Origin: Jacaranda mimosifolia
Lineage: Eukaryota; Streptophyta; Magnoliopsida; Lamiales; Bignoniaceae
DNA: 64,000 nt
Assembly: GCA_018894105.1 (NCBI GenBank)
Contig: CM032128.1
Coordinates: 29,101,299-29,165,298 of the forward strand
Reading direction: 5' to 3'
A program made the translations under genes and the position numbers. This document shows positions 12,225-23,479 of this stretch, piece by piece. The notes beneath the pieces are model-generated. The model did no database searches, was not told the DNA's origin, and saw nothing but the letters and a program-made list of their open reading frames with translations. Numbering within the stretch: the first letter of the stretch is position 1; each line of letters opens with the position of its first letter.

Positions 12225-13217
12225 TGTTGAAAATTGATCTTCTTTGACCAAATTTTTAAGTGTGCTTAAGATATTAATTTCTAAGAATTGGTGATCGTTA
12301 TAAACTACGCTATAGGTAGATGACGATAATGTGTTAAAATGGCCGAAACTAATTTCAAGTGAATGAGAAATTAATGGTCAAATTGAGCTACTTGAAAGTT
12401 GACTGAGAAGACTAGAATGAGCTAAAGGAATAGGAGGAGTGAAACTCCATCCTACATTGTAAAATGTGGACTTGAATATATGTCTCATGTGTGGAGATAA
12501 GGGTTGGGCCCCTTGGGATACCAAAAGTGTTTGGAGGGGAGAAGACCTATATAGCAGTGGGTTCAATCCAACCTATGCGTGCGCTAGAGCCGCCGCCCAC
12601 CCGTCTGGCCTGCTTAGCTGGGCTGGGCCTGGGCTTAGCTTGGCGCGGCGTAGTCATGGGCTCGAGCTTGGGCTTGGGCTAAATTTGGCCTTTAATCAAA
12701 TATTAACCTTTTGGGCCAAATTTAATCTGAATTGTTTTGAAACCCAACAGTCACAATAGGAAAAAACCTTCAAACTTCTGAAATTAATTTTAGCTTATCT
12801 TTTTGAAATTCAGAAAAATGAGTGAGTTAATTCGAGCTAATCTAAATCCTCCAAAGGATGCACCTGGATTGCATCCTTCCAACTTCTGCATTGGAACTTT
12901 GCAGCAACACTGATGACCACCTTTTCGGCTGCTACTTTGGCACTATAAAATATCAGTCCCAGATTTGCAAATTCATACAATCATACAATATACTACAACA
13001 TCTTCAACTTGAGAGTTAAGTACGCTTAACATCAAAGAGATCAAATGGCTTGTAGTGCTACTACCATTTGAATTAGTCATTGTATTTTGGAAGACGATAG
13101 CCAATAGCTGTTAGTAGCAGTGCTGGGAGTAATTCATCTTAAAGACATAGAGCTCCACTCTCGTTTTGACTACTTGATTCTTACTGATCACAGAAATTCC
13201 TACCACCGGATTCAACA
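12225..13217 (+). repeat. 3' LTR of Copia-1
   Basis: A 993-base LTR, the partner of 9004-9973. It starts just after the polypurine stretch GTAGGGGAC and ends TTCAACA before the ATATT duplication. The open stretches at 12378-12759 are within the LTR and are not genes. Confidence 0.85.
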
Positions 13218-13222
13218 ATATT

Positions 13223-14005
13223 TCTACTATCTCTCTTCACCAGAAAGTCCCTCAAGAAAAGCATAATAGATGCAAGGAATTAGAAATAGATTAAGATCAA
13301 TATATTGAAATTGTATATATGAAAATATCAACAGTAATTACAACTACACTCGTTTAAAAAATTGAAAACATTCACTTTTTATAATGGAGTGTAAAATATC
13401 AAAAAAGAGGATAAAGAGGAAAATAGTCATTAAGACAAAATAAAGAAATATTCACTGAAGAATCTTTCCGTATTGTTTGATTAATTTCGACCAATAAATC
13501 TACTAATTAGTGATATGAAAATGCATAATGGCAAAATTTGTGACGGATTTGATAAACTTTCTATGTAAGAAAGATAGGCTGCCAACTATCTAGATTTCAA
13601 AAAATTCAATGAATATGGTAAGTTAGCTTCCAAATAGTAATATGAATTATTTCCTGCAAATCACTTGGAGATAGCATAGCATGGATGTACAAAAATACTT
13701 TGTCATTAATTAAAACTTCAAATTATCAAGAGGCTTAATATAATATTTTTGATGAAGTAATTAATAAAGTTATCATAACCGCTTCTATAATTATAATATC
13801 TACCTTTTGAGTGATAGTTTATAAACAGTTTTACAATTTGCCATTAAAATTGTGTGAAAAATCATTGAATTTATGGACTGATGTTTTGATGTGGTATACG
13901 TATGACATTTACACCAAGACTAAATTAATTGTACACAGTAGTGATATTATTCAAAATCTAGACAAAATCTCATAAAATAATCAAATTTCTAGTCTAGTTT
14001 TATAC
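13223..14005. other. Intergenic AT-rich DNA
   Basis: No coding region, transposon end or RNA gene could be supported in this stretch. Confidence 0.5.
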
Positions 14006-14014
14006 TAAAAATTT

Positions 14015-16276
14015 GGGCAAATTAGATTTTCCCCCCTATAAAAATGGAAAAGAGCAAAAAAAATTCCCTTGTTAAAAAAAAAAAAAAAAAAAGGCAGTGC
14101 ACCCCTTATATTTTTAAAAAAATAGCAAATTACCCCCTCTATTCGACAGTGCAAATCACGCGCTACAAGTACGGTTGTTTTAAGATTTTTGCTGTGAAAT
14201 GTCAAAATTTCCCCAAAAATATCAATTGTTTGATCCATTGAAAAAAAAAAAAAAAAGAAACGGTTCAAATTACTTCTACCTATAAAAGAATATAAAATAT
14301 AAAATATAAAAAATATATATGGATACCTACATATACATATTTATATATAAAATATGTATATATATATTATATATACATATATATATAACCCACCCAACCC
14401 TCCCCTACTGCGTGAGCCGTGGCCATGGAGGCAGCCTTTGCCGCTGCGGCCACAGTGGTGGCCTCCATGGCCGCGTTTGCAGGCGGCCATTGATGGGTGT
14501 TGAATCCAACAAAAATAAATTCCTACTCTAAAGATATAATTTGTAATAAGTGGTGAGTAGGGTTATATTCCACAGGACTAGTAAATTTTATTTCTTTCAA
14601 ACTTATTAACAAAATAGAAAGATGAGGGATTTTTATGAAAACGAAGATCTAGAATCTTAAAAGTAAATAAATCACAAATAAAATAAGAAATCAATAAGAA
14701 TGAAATCTAGTATAAGGTAAAATCTCAGTTTGGTTCTCAGATTTGATCATTGATGCAAAGATAAATTCATCTTTTCTTGAATAGACTGGTTATAGTTACT
14801 CAGATGCCCTAATAACTAATCTCTCCTTACTATTTCGATGACTAAGAGAAGTTTGTTAGTTATTTCCCTTGCCAATAAACAACGTTAAAGAAATGCTCAT
14901 AGGATTTAATTTATCAACAGTATTAAAAATAATAAAAACCCAGCCCTAGCCAACAAACACACACAAGTGGGGTTAATTTAGATTAGATTATTTATCCACA
15001 TAACATAAATCATGCATGTCACCACACATAACTATGTTATTTGCCACAAGTATTAGAACAATTAAATAATTACAGATTTAATGTTCTAATTGACAGAACA
15101 AATATTCTAAACTATCAAATTTGGGTCCTAAATTCAATAAACCTGAATACTCATAATGAAAATAGAAGATAAATAAATACTCAAGAAATAAGAAATGTGA
15201 ATAAAACTATTTAGATATCACAAATACTAAAGAACCCAAACTTCGATAATCCCTTAGGCTAGAACAAGATTTTAGCAACTCATGTTTGAGAGAAAATCGC
15301 AGGAAAAATAAAATATGCTGAATGAAAAAATGCAAAAAAGCTTCCTATGAAAGATTCATAGTTCCATATAAATACTCTACTACTCCTAATGCAACAAAAA
15401 AACTAATAAGAGTCCTACCAGAGTAGAAAACTTAAATTCTTCTAATTTAAAGAAATAGAAATTAAAATATTCCAAACATATACAACTGCCAAAATAGGTT
15501 AAATGATTCCTAATTAAATTTGCATAAAGTTTTGGGAAGCAAGACATGCCCGCACTCAAATTATTCCCTTCTTCCATTTCTCATCTTATCAAGAATGCGA
15601 CATTTGCTCCAAGCATGTCAAATGCTCAATTTTCAATTGCATTAAGCTCGAATATTCAATTTGCTTCACAAAATATAAAATAAAAGTTAAAACCCATCAA
15701 TTAAGCATTTTTACTATTAATCATAAGGATAATATTATACGAATTAAAAGATAAAAATGCAACTTAACAGCCATGGAGACCACCTCTGCGAGGCCGCTGC
15801 TTGGCAGGTGAGGTGGGGGTATAGTAAAATGTTTATTTATTAATATGTATAAATATATACATAAATATATTTATGTATTTATAATGTATTATATTATATA
15901 TTATATTATGTTTATTATATTTTATATTTATATTTATAAATATACACATAAAAAAGAATAAATTAGAAAGATGAAAATAAAAAAACTAAAAATAGTTTTC
16001 AAATTTAAAAATAAAAAAATTGGTATAAAGGAAATAAAAAAAGATATATAAAAATATATTTAGAAAATAAATAAATAAAATTAAAAATATATGAAATAAT
16101 TAGGGGTAGTATAATCTTTATATATTGAAGCTAGGGCAAAACTGTAGCAAACCTTGAAAGGGGGCAGTGTGCATAATTTTTAAAATCACAAAGAGATTTG
16201 TTGCCTATTTTTTCTTTCAGAAGAAGATTTTTTACTCTCCTCCATTTTTATAGGGGTTTAAAATGTAATTTGCCCC
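14015..16276. mobile_element. Non-autonomous Mutator-like element (MULE-2) carrying a nested solo LTR
   Basis: Imperfect terminal inverted repeats begin GGGCAAATTAGATTTT and end ATGTAATTTGCCCC. Both contain the motif CCCCTATAAAAATGGA just inside the end. A perfect 9-bp target-site duplication, TAAAAATTT, lies at 14006-14014 and 16277-16285. Without the 1.28-kb nested insertion the element is under 1 kb. The interior repeats the plan of MULE-1: an (AT)n ladder (14300-14390) next to a GC-rich patch containing GCCATGG repeats (14391-14490 and 15770-15825). No transposase is encoded. Runs of A/T created several meaningless open stretches. Confidence 0.85.
14491..15769. mobile_element. Solo LTR (TG...CA) nested in MULE-2
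   Basis: The 1279-base insertion starts TGATGGGTGTTG and ends CAACTTAACA. It is flanked by a perfect 5-bp duplication, GCCAT, at 14486-14490 and 15770-15774, and it splits the GC-rich patch of MULE-2. The 5-bp duplication and TG...CA ends mark an LTR retroelement. No gag or pol sequence is visible, so it is a solo LTR or a small non-coding retroelement. The superfamily is not determined. Confidence 0.7.
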
Positions 16277-16285
16277 TAAAAATTT

Positions 16286-17112
16286 GTTCAGGATTTGGTA
16301 TACCTATTAAAATGTAATTGAAGTAATGGCATTATGTGCTTTAACCATGATTTATGTGTAACTATCGAAGTTTATTTTTTACATATCCTACCGAAATTGT
16401 AAAGTTGGTTAACTAGTTCTGGTTTGTTGTGACATGGTAGTTCAAGAATCAAATTCCTACGTTGTACAAAAGTAATTTAACAAACTTAATTACTCAAATG
16501 ATTGATAAATGACCTCTTAGTTTCTATTTATATTTTTCACCTTTTCAGGACAAAAAAAAAAAGGAACGATAGAGATTGAATTTTATATATTATTTGAAAG
16601 ACATTATTGCAAAGCTTCTGAAAAATATTCACTACAAGCTTCTTTATTTACTTCTACCCTAATTTCAAACTTTCTATAGAAAATTTTATCTACCCTTTTA
16701 AGTAGATTAATTGTATTTCTTTGTTATGCAGTACTACTTTTTCTTTTTGTTATTCTGTGTCAACTAATTTGAGCGCATTTATGCTCTTTCAGATGGTGAT
16801 TTCTTCCAATTGCGAATCCATGAAATTAAATTGTAATAAATTGCACCTACAGAAAAAAGAAGAAGGAAAATGAAAAAGAAGAAAACGTGAAAAAGGGGCC
16901 TGTAATTATTGGGCTTTGTTTCATTTGGGCTTTGGAAGTTTTTAGTTTCCTTCGACTATACTTGTGCGATATAATAATATTTTCATCCATGACCAAATGA
17001 GATGAAGAAAAGACAAAAAGATTTAAGGGCAGCTAACATATAAGATATAAGTTAGAACCCATTTTCAAGTGTCAGCAATCAAGCAACTGTATACAATATT
17101 GCTCGAGTTTAT
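16286..17112. other. Intergenic DNA
   Basis: No coding region is supported. The stretch is AT-rich, with purine runs near 16555 and 16855-16900. Confidence 0.5.
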
Positions 17113-17230
17113 GGAAAAATTGCAGTGACCTCCCATGAATTTCCGATTATTCGCCATCAACCCTTGGATGTCTGGAGAATTGGCATGCACATCCCTTCCG
17201 TCAGTTTTCATACAAGATTCCGTTAATTTT

Positions 17231-17332
17231 CAGTTGAAATGACACAAATGCTCATGTATAATCGTTAGAAGTATAGAGGGGCCAATTATACATTTTGGTC
17301 TATTATTTTGTTTCAAAAAAATCTTACAATCT
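17231..17332 (+). repeat. ~100-base direct repeat, copy 1
   Basis: Starts CAGTTGAAATGACACAAATG and is nearly the same as about 19295-19397, including the shared block ACATTTTGGTCTATTATTTT. The two copies were adjacent before the element at 17343-19293 inserted at the start of copy 2. Confidence 0.75.
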
Positions 17333-17342
17333 TCAGTTGAAA

Positions 17343-19293
17343 GGGCAAAATGCAGATTACCCCCCTATGAAATTAGAAATTATCACAAAACCACCTATGA
17401 AAAAATAGGAGTTTGACAAGTACCTCGTGTTTCTTCAAAATTGCCACAAAATCGCTTGATGGGAAATATGCGCTCGGAATGCAAGTAGGAGGTGCAATTT
17501 TGTGTATGAATTGTCCAGAATGCTCTTTGGGGGTTTTAGTACCCCTTTCTTAAATAGAATTTTCAAAACTTGTTTTTTTTTTCTTTTTTAGTAATCTGAA
17601 TTTTCTGAAAACCCAAAAAGTTATCCGTAAATAACTGAAAAATATCAACCAACTTTGTTATAAGCTAAGCCAAATCCCTATATTAGGAAAAAGGGCCATG
17701 GAATCTCCTCGTAAAAAAAGAAATTGTCCATAAAAACTTGATAACTTTAAAAAAGAGCCATGTTACCACCCTAAGTAAAAAGAGAATATATTCAAACCCT
17801 ATGTAACCGCCTTATTGTTTTCAGTTTTTACTAATGAATTTAATCCTCCACAACAGCAGGGTAAATTTTTTATATAATATATTATATAATAAGTAATATA
17901 CATCATCCACTAGAAATAAGAAAAGAGGAAAGGAGAAATTGGAAGCATAACTTGAATCATTTTGTATAATATATAACCCTTCCTTCATTTGGTATTATGG
18001 TGTTTATACAAATAAAAATTACAAAAGCATCAATGAATGCTCCCTATACCATCAAATAATTTCCGAAAACCAACAGAAAAACAAAAGCTAAAGCCTATCT
18101 TATAGTATACATCACTATCAACAATCAAAGTTAGGCAAAAACCAACTAAATACATATGCTTATCCATCACCTGTGCTAATTAACAACAAGAAAAAAAAGA
18201 TAGAGAAAAAAAAGGCTACCCACATATTAAGCCACCAAATCGAAAAACAAAAAACTTCTTCAGATTCAATCTCCAGTCTTTAAAGTCTCCACATTCTTTT
18301 CCTTAACCTGACGCCTACCAATACATGTGCAATTTGTGGCTTTTTTTATCAATCTTTTCTTCTTAGTTGGCTACCCATCGGTTTGGGCAACTACATTTTC
18401 TATGTCCCTAAACTAGAAATATACTTCATTAATCAAATAGTAAGCACAAGAATGGTTTTGCAGAAAAAGTGCCAGATTACTCCCATTTCAGCCTTGTCAA
18501 TAGTACACTTATACCTCATATAATAAAAAAAAGGGCTCTATTATCCCCAAGTCAACTCTTCAGGAATCTTAAGCAGCAAAGAAAAAATTCCAAAAAATAA
18601 TAATAAAAAAAATGTAATTCTTCAATTTTGAGTTTAGTTCTTTCCCCTATTTAAACTAGATGAATATAAATAAGGACCACATTAACTAACAAAAAATGCC
18701 TACCACAACAAAAAACAAAACAATGAATATGTTTATCATGTTTATTCTTTTAGTTATGAGAGTTCCCAAAAAATAAAAAGAACCCAACCTACAAACACCC
18801 AATATGTGTCCCCCACACAATATCACGGGAAATGTACATTTTGCACAAAAATGATACGCTTGTTTCACTAATGCACATACCAGTTCAAAAAATAGAAGAA
18901 AAAAATGAAAGCCAACACACGTGGAATAGATGGTCACTGGGAAGATTCTAGTTGGGTCATGAATGTCTTTGATCAAGAATGAATTCTTGACAATAAATGT
19001 AGAAAAATGACTTGATTTGGGTTGGGCTAAAGTTTCTTTTTTGAGTTGAAAGAGAAGGCTCTTGGGATTTGTTGAATTTGAGTGTTTTTTATGTCTTTCA
19101 TCTAAATGTATGACAAAACAATGGAGGGAAAATTATAACAGTTCCTAAAATCATTCGTAGCACTCAGAAGGGCATTTTTGTCTTTTTCTTTTTGACCGAA
19201 AAGTGCGTATGAGGTGAGTTGGGCAATTTTGAAGAAACATAAGGTACTAATTAAATTCCTATTTTTTCACAGGGGAAAATCCTCATTTAGCCC
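17343..19293. mobile_element. Mutator-like element nested in the 17.1-19.9 kb element
   Basis: The ends are inverted repeats starting GGGCAAAATGCAGATTACCC and ending CCTCATTTAGCCC. Inside both arms lie AAAAAATAGGAGTTT/AAAAAATAGGAATTT and GTTTCTTCAAAATTGCC. An imperfect 10-bp duplication (8 of 10) flanks it: TCAGTTGAAA at 17333-17342 and TTGGTTGAAA at 19294-19303. It encodes no recognisable transposase. The 96-codon open stretch at 18686-18976 (minus strand) is hydrophobic and lies in A-rich sequence with no family resemblance, so I do not call it a gene. Captured host sequence inside (18100-19100) is possible but not recognised. Confidence 0.6.
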
Positions 19294-19294
19294 T

Positions 19295-19397
19295 TGGTTG
19301 AAATGACACAAATGCTCATGGATAATCACTAGAATTATAGAAGGGCCAACTATACATTTTGGTCTATTATTTTGTTCCAAAAAAATCTTACTATCTG
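19295..19397 (+). repeat. ~100-base direct repeat, copy 2
   Basis: Second copy of 17231-17332, now separated from it by the nested Mutator-like element. Confidence 0.75.
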
Positions 19398-19890
19398 TAC
19401 TTTTTAAATTTAAATAGCTAGAATCTTAATTCTCATGCATGTTATGTAAATTAAAAAAATTGAAGTTAGTGATTGATTTAAATCTAGATTATTTGGTTGG
19501 AGAAATAATTTGATAAAATAATTTATTAAAAAAAAAAAAAAAAGAAAGCAGAAAAGAAAACGAAGCATATTTTAGTCAGAGTGTTCCCTGCTTGCATTTT
19601 TTAGTTATCCGGTTCGCTATTAAGAAGTAATACAGTAATAATAAAAAAAGCAATTGCTTCAAGCTGTTTGCAGCCCTTGATCTGGCAGCCATCGATTGGT
19701 TGTGGGGCTTCGCATTTTTATTTTTATTGCAAAATATATGAATTTACATTTGTAACCCTAACGCTGACCGTCGAACTTAGCAGAAATTGACATGAGTTAT
19801 AAATGAGGTGCATGTTAATTTTCAGAATATTAGGGAGGTGTTTGCCAATAATCGAAAATTCAGAGTCAGAATTATGTCCTCATTTATCAC

Positions 19891-20454
19891 TGTTCTGGCC
19901 ATCAAATTATATTATTTGTTGCCGGGTGGTTAGTCCTTTTCACTGCTAATATAAAGAAATATATGTAACCAGAATCCAGAAGAAGACGAATTGATATTTG
20001 GATAAATTACGGTATCCTCCCCTATCGATAGAATATTTGCGAGCTCCTCCCCTCGAAAAATGAATATTACACTTAACACTCATTATTTGTACTGATGGAC
20101 AATGACAGACTCGAAAATGAGACAACCGACGAAAATGTATGCCCTAAAACATATTCTGTTCGATTAGGAAATTTAGCGAGAAAATAATTAAAATAAAAAA
20201 TTATATTATTTAAAGCATCAACTTATTATTTTAAGTGTTATCATCACTAAAATTTAGAAACAAGGGAAAACAAAAAATTGCAAGGTTATAATATTTTTTG
20301 ATAATTAAAAAATAGGAGAGAGTCAATCAGCGTAATAATTCTTTTTGGACGTAATTATAGGAGGCCCATCATTTTGAAATAGCCGATTTAAGTTATAACT
20401 GCTGCCTAAAGAGTGAGCCCATTATTACAATATCACCGAAGTGCTAATCAGACT
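19891..20454. other. Intergenic DNA with a possible Mutator-type terminus
   Basis: Near 19993 the sequence GGATAAATTACGGTATCC followed by CCTCCCC resembles the ends of the Mutator-like elements in this window. A weak inverted counterpart may lie near 20300-20330. No target duplication was found. No gene is seen. Confidence 0.35.
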
Positions 20455-20462
20455 AAAATCTC

Positions 20463-22034
20463 TAAGAATGTCAATCGACTGCCTCCTCGCTGCCTGCCCC
20501 CGGGAGGCCAAATGTTCCCCACCCCCATCTCTGCCTCCGCGACGGCTACCCATCCCCGCTAGGGCTGTAAACGAGCCGAGCTCGAGTTGAGCTTAGCAAA
20601 AATTTCAAGCTCAAGTTCGGCTCATTTTAAAATACATTGAGCTCGAGCTCAACTCATCGGGCTCCAAATTTTAGGCTCAAGCTTGGGTTCATTGGTAAAT
20701 ATCAAGCTCGAGCTCGATGAACTCATAAGATATCGAGCCACAATCGAGCTTGAGCCAAGTTCGAGCTCACCCAGCAAATTCCACATTCAACGTGCGAACT
20801 AGAGCTCGAGTTCATTGAGCTCAATTTAGTCTTCACTGTTTCTTGTGAAACTTTTGAGAAATACTATCTATTGGCAAATCCAACTGCAACATCAATTTTT
20901 CTAAAGATCAATCAATTTTGTATAAATTTCAAGTAAGATTATTGTTTTGACTTTTGAAGTTTGAACATTAAAATATAAAAATAAATTTGTTAAAATAATG
21001 ATGAATTTTCATTTCATACTTGCACTATTAAATTTGAAAAAAATGCAGTAATCATATATAATATATTATACAATGAACTTTTATTATATAATTATATATG
21101 TCTATAAAATTATTTGAATTAAAAAATTTACATTTTTTTTAAATATATCATGCTATTTATTTTTAGTATTTTACAAATTATAAGATTACTATCTTATAAA
21201 TTATTATTTATTAATAAGTAATATATAAAGGAATAATTGAATTATGTTTTGAAAATTAACTCTATATGTGACACATATTTTTTAAATTATTATTTTTATA
21301 CATTATTTTAGAAAATATTAGGGGTCGTGAGCCGGCACACGAGTCTTTGAGCCAGCATCTTAAAACTCAAGCTTGGCTCAATTTCAAGCTCAAGCTCAAT
21401 AAGTTTGGTTCAAGTTCAAATAGTATTGAGCTCGAGTTGAGCTTTTCCAAATCGAGCTAAGCCAGCTTGGCTCAATTCCCTGCCTCCTCGCGGGGAGACG
21501 AGTACCCACGAGTATTTGTGAATTTTGATAAAAATTAAAAAAAAAATTCATAAATAAAAAATGAATATTAAAATTTATAAAAAATTTCAATAATTTAAAT
21601 GATTTCCAAAATTAAAAAATTATCATATATAACACATCAAATTTAATTATGTATTACAATAAAAATATTAAAAAATATAAAATACATAAATATAAGTATT
21701 AATAGAGTTTCACAATTCTTTCAAAGAATTCTGCATTTAATGTGGTTCCTATAAAAATATATATAATTTATTAGAAGACAAAAATATTTTTAACAATTCC
21801 ATATATTTTGATATTATTTTAAATATATATAATATTATATTAATAAATTAATTAATTTTTAATGGGTAGCCGGTACCCGTCGGAACGGGGATATGATCCC
21901 CATCCCTGCCCAATTTAGCAATAAGAGGTCAATTTTGACTTCATCTCCATAGGGAGAAATTTCTCTCCATATTCATCCTATCACAGGAAATTCCCTGCGA
22001 GTACTCGTGGATACGTATAATTTTGACATCCTTA
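20463..22034. mobile_element. hAT-like element with another element nested in it
   Basis: Starts TAAGAATGTCAATCG and ends TTTTGACATCCTTA, an inverted pair. An 8-bp duplication with one mismatch flanks it: AAAATCTC at 20455-20462 and AAAATTTC at 22035-22042. TA(A/G)GGATGTCAA-type ends with 8-bp duplications are hAT features. The sub-terminal regions are GC-rich, with ACCCATCCCC and GGATATGATCCCCATCCC opposite each other. No transposase is visible. A second repeat occupies 20561-21481. Confidence 0.55.
20561..21481. mobile_element. GAGCTCGAG-rich nested repeat element
   Basis: Starts AGGGCTGTAAACGAGCCGAG and ends GCTTGGCTCAATTCCCT. Both flanking portions (20575-20830 and 21325-21475) are made of degenerate GAGCTCGAG/AAGCTCGAGC words in inverted overall arrangement, around an AT-rich centre. 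This is the familiar plant repeat type that begins with GGGCTGTAAACGAGCC. No target duplication was seen. Confidence 0.55.
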
Positions 22035-22042
22035 AAAATTTC

Positions 22043-23290
22043 TCTACCCCAAAATCGATTAGTTCATGAATTATTACCACAAACTAATTTAAATTGGTAA
22101 GCTCTTCGTTAGAAAAGTTAAGAGCCATTTTTAATTATTTCTTTATTTAAAAGCTTGTCGAGTCAAATTCCAATTCTTCCCATTTTCCATCCTACTAAGT
22201 CCTAGCAAAACATTGGAAACAACTAGTCCATTTTCTTCATTCTAAGGATGAAAAACCACACATTTTTCCTTCAAGGAAAACACCTTCCACCTTCACTGGT
22301 CATGATGAAAAGCTAATGGTGGTGAACAGAAAGTAATAGGAATCTACTCTTATAGCAGATAAAACAATCAAGACAGGACAATTTTCCAAGCAAAAATATA
22401 CAAGACAACCTTTTTCTACTTTTACTTTTGGAAGAATCGAACCTTAGTTTAGAGCGGTGGCATTTTGGGAACCAAAAAAAGCTTTGGCAATATTCCGAGT
22501 CACTTAGAATTAACCAGAGCGACCGCAGGTACAAAAGCAACAGCGACGGCGGGATGTGAGACCCCAGAACCTCAAAATACGTAAGAGTAGGGGAGTGTAG
22601 GGTGCCACTAATAAATAAATAATATATATATATATATTTTTAATTAAACAAATAATTGTTGGCGTCACATTTGGTATTATTTGTCTTAATAAGAACAAGT
22701 TAATATGATCATCTTTTTTTGTGTGGGCTTGAAGATACCTAAAATAAGATTATTATTTTTAGGCGAGCCTCATTATTATAATGATAATAATAATTAATAA
22801 TGAAATTACTAAAAGAACTCCTAGTGCCCAATTTCAAAAGTTTTGAACCATACTTTTTATATATTTTTTTCTTTCTTCTTTATTGTCAGACATAATCTTT
22901 TTGGTCATCACTCACAAATTGCAGAGTTTTCCATAAAAATTGTTCACAAAATGAAGGAAATGAGTGAAAATATTTTATAATTTTTTAAGTATGATTTATT
23001 AATTATTAGCGCGAGATGATAAAGTTTTAAAAATGAAATAAAGCAAAGCTACACTCTTAAATTTAGATAGAGCTCGAGGCACAGCAGCAGGAGTACCCCC
23101 AATAAATAGAGATTTATATGATATATGTAGGTAAATAATGTTTGTTAGTGGTGCATTTTCCATGATGTTGCAAAAGGGCTTCAATGTATTTTGAGCTTCT
23201 ATTTTTTATTTTGCATGCAATATTTTAATGGAATAAGAGACAATAAGATACAGTTCTTTTTTAATTTTCTCGTATTGTCTTATTTTTTTT
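22043..23290. other. Intergenic AT-rich DNA
   Basis: No supported gene. Short open stretches at 22313-22698 have no recognisable domain. Repeat termini were not resolved. Confidence 0.5.
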
Positions 23291-23295
23291 AAAAA

Positions 23296-23478
23296 AAAAT
23301 TACGGAAATATCATTCTCTTAATCTCTTATATAACAAAAATTAAAAGATAGTTGAAATATCACTTTCCTTGTATTTCTTTTTTTTTTTTTTTTTTAAAGT
23401 TGCGAAAATGTCATTGTCTTACTCTCTTACTTAAGGGAAAAAATAGATGAAACATCACTTTTCTTGCATTTTTTTGCC
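23296..23478 (+). repeat. Two-unit tandem repeat of ~90 bases
   Basis: Unit 1 (about 23296-23390) and unit 2 (about 23395-23478) share the order TACGGAAATATCATTCTCTT / TGCGAAAATGTCATTGTCTT, then a CTCTTA block, then GTTGAAATATCACTTTCCTT / GATGAAACATCACTTTTCTT, and end in T-rich runs. It is non-coding. Confidence 0.65.
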
Positions 23479-23479
23479 A

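Larger units (their letters stand above)
9004..13217 (+). mobile_element. Copia LTR retrotransposon, internally deleted (Copia-1)
   Basis: The 5' LTR is 9004-9973 and the 3' LTR is 12225-13217. They begin TGTTG and end TTCAACA, and are clearly alike but diverged by scattered substitutions and small indels. A perfect 5-bp target-site duplication, ATATT, lies at 8999-9003 and 13218-13222. A purine-rich GTAGGGGAC precedes the 3' LTR. The interior is only about 2.25 kb and holds gag, a protease remnant, a fragment of integrase and the end of RNase H; most of integrase and all of reverse transcriptase are missing. In-frame stops and a frameshift show it is dead. The same LTR family forms solo LTRs at 48388 and 52503. 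Confidence 0.9.
17113..19890. mobile_element. Probable Mutator-like element interrupted by a second one
   Basis: The left arm (about 17113-17200, starting GGAAAAATTGCAGTGACC) and the right arm (about 19770-19890) are inverted copies. Matching landmarks are GAATTTCCGATTATT opposite GAATTTTCGATTATT, and GGCATGCAC opposite AACATGCACC. The termini resemble those of the other Mutator-like elements here. No clean target-site duplication could be read, so the outer borders are approximate. The interior holds the nested element 17343-19293 and two copies of a ~100-base repeat. Confidence 0.45.

Noticed and set aside
18686..18976. 96-codon hydrophobic open stretch on the minus strand, possible small membrane protein
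   Set aside because: It lies inside a Mutator-like element in sequence rich in A runs that read as F/L/V on the minus strand. No signal of a family and no conserved neighbours.
17113..19890. Perfect target-site duplication for the outer element
   Set aside because: I looked for a 9-bp match at both borders and could not find one, so the borders are given as approximate.
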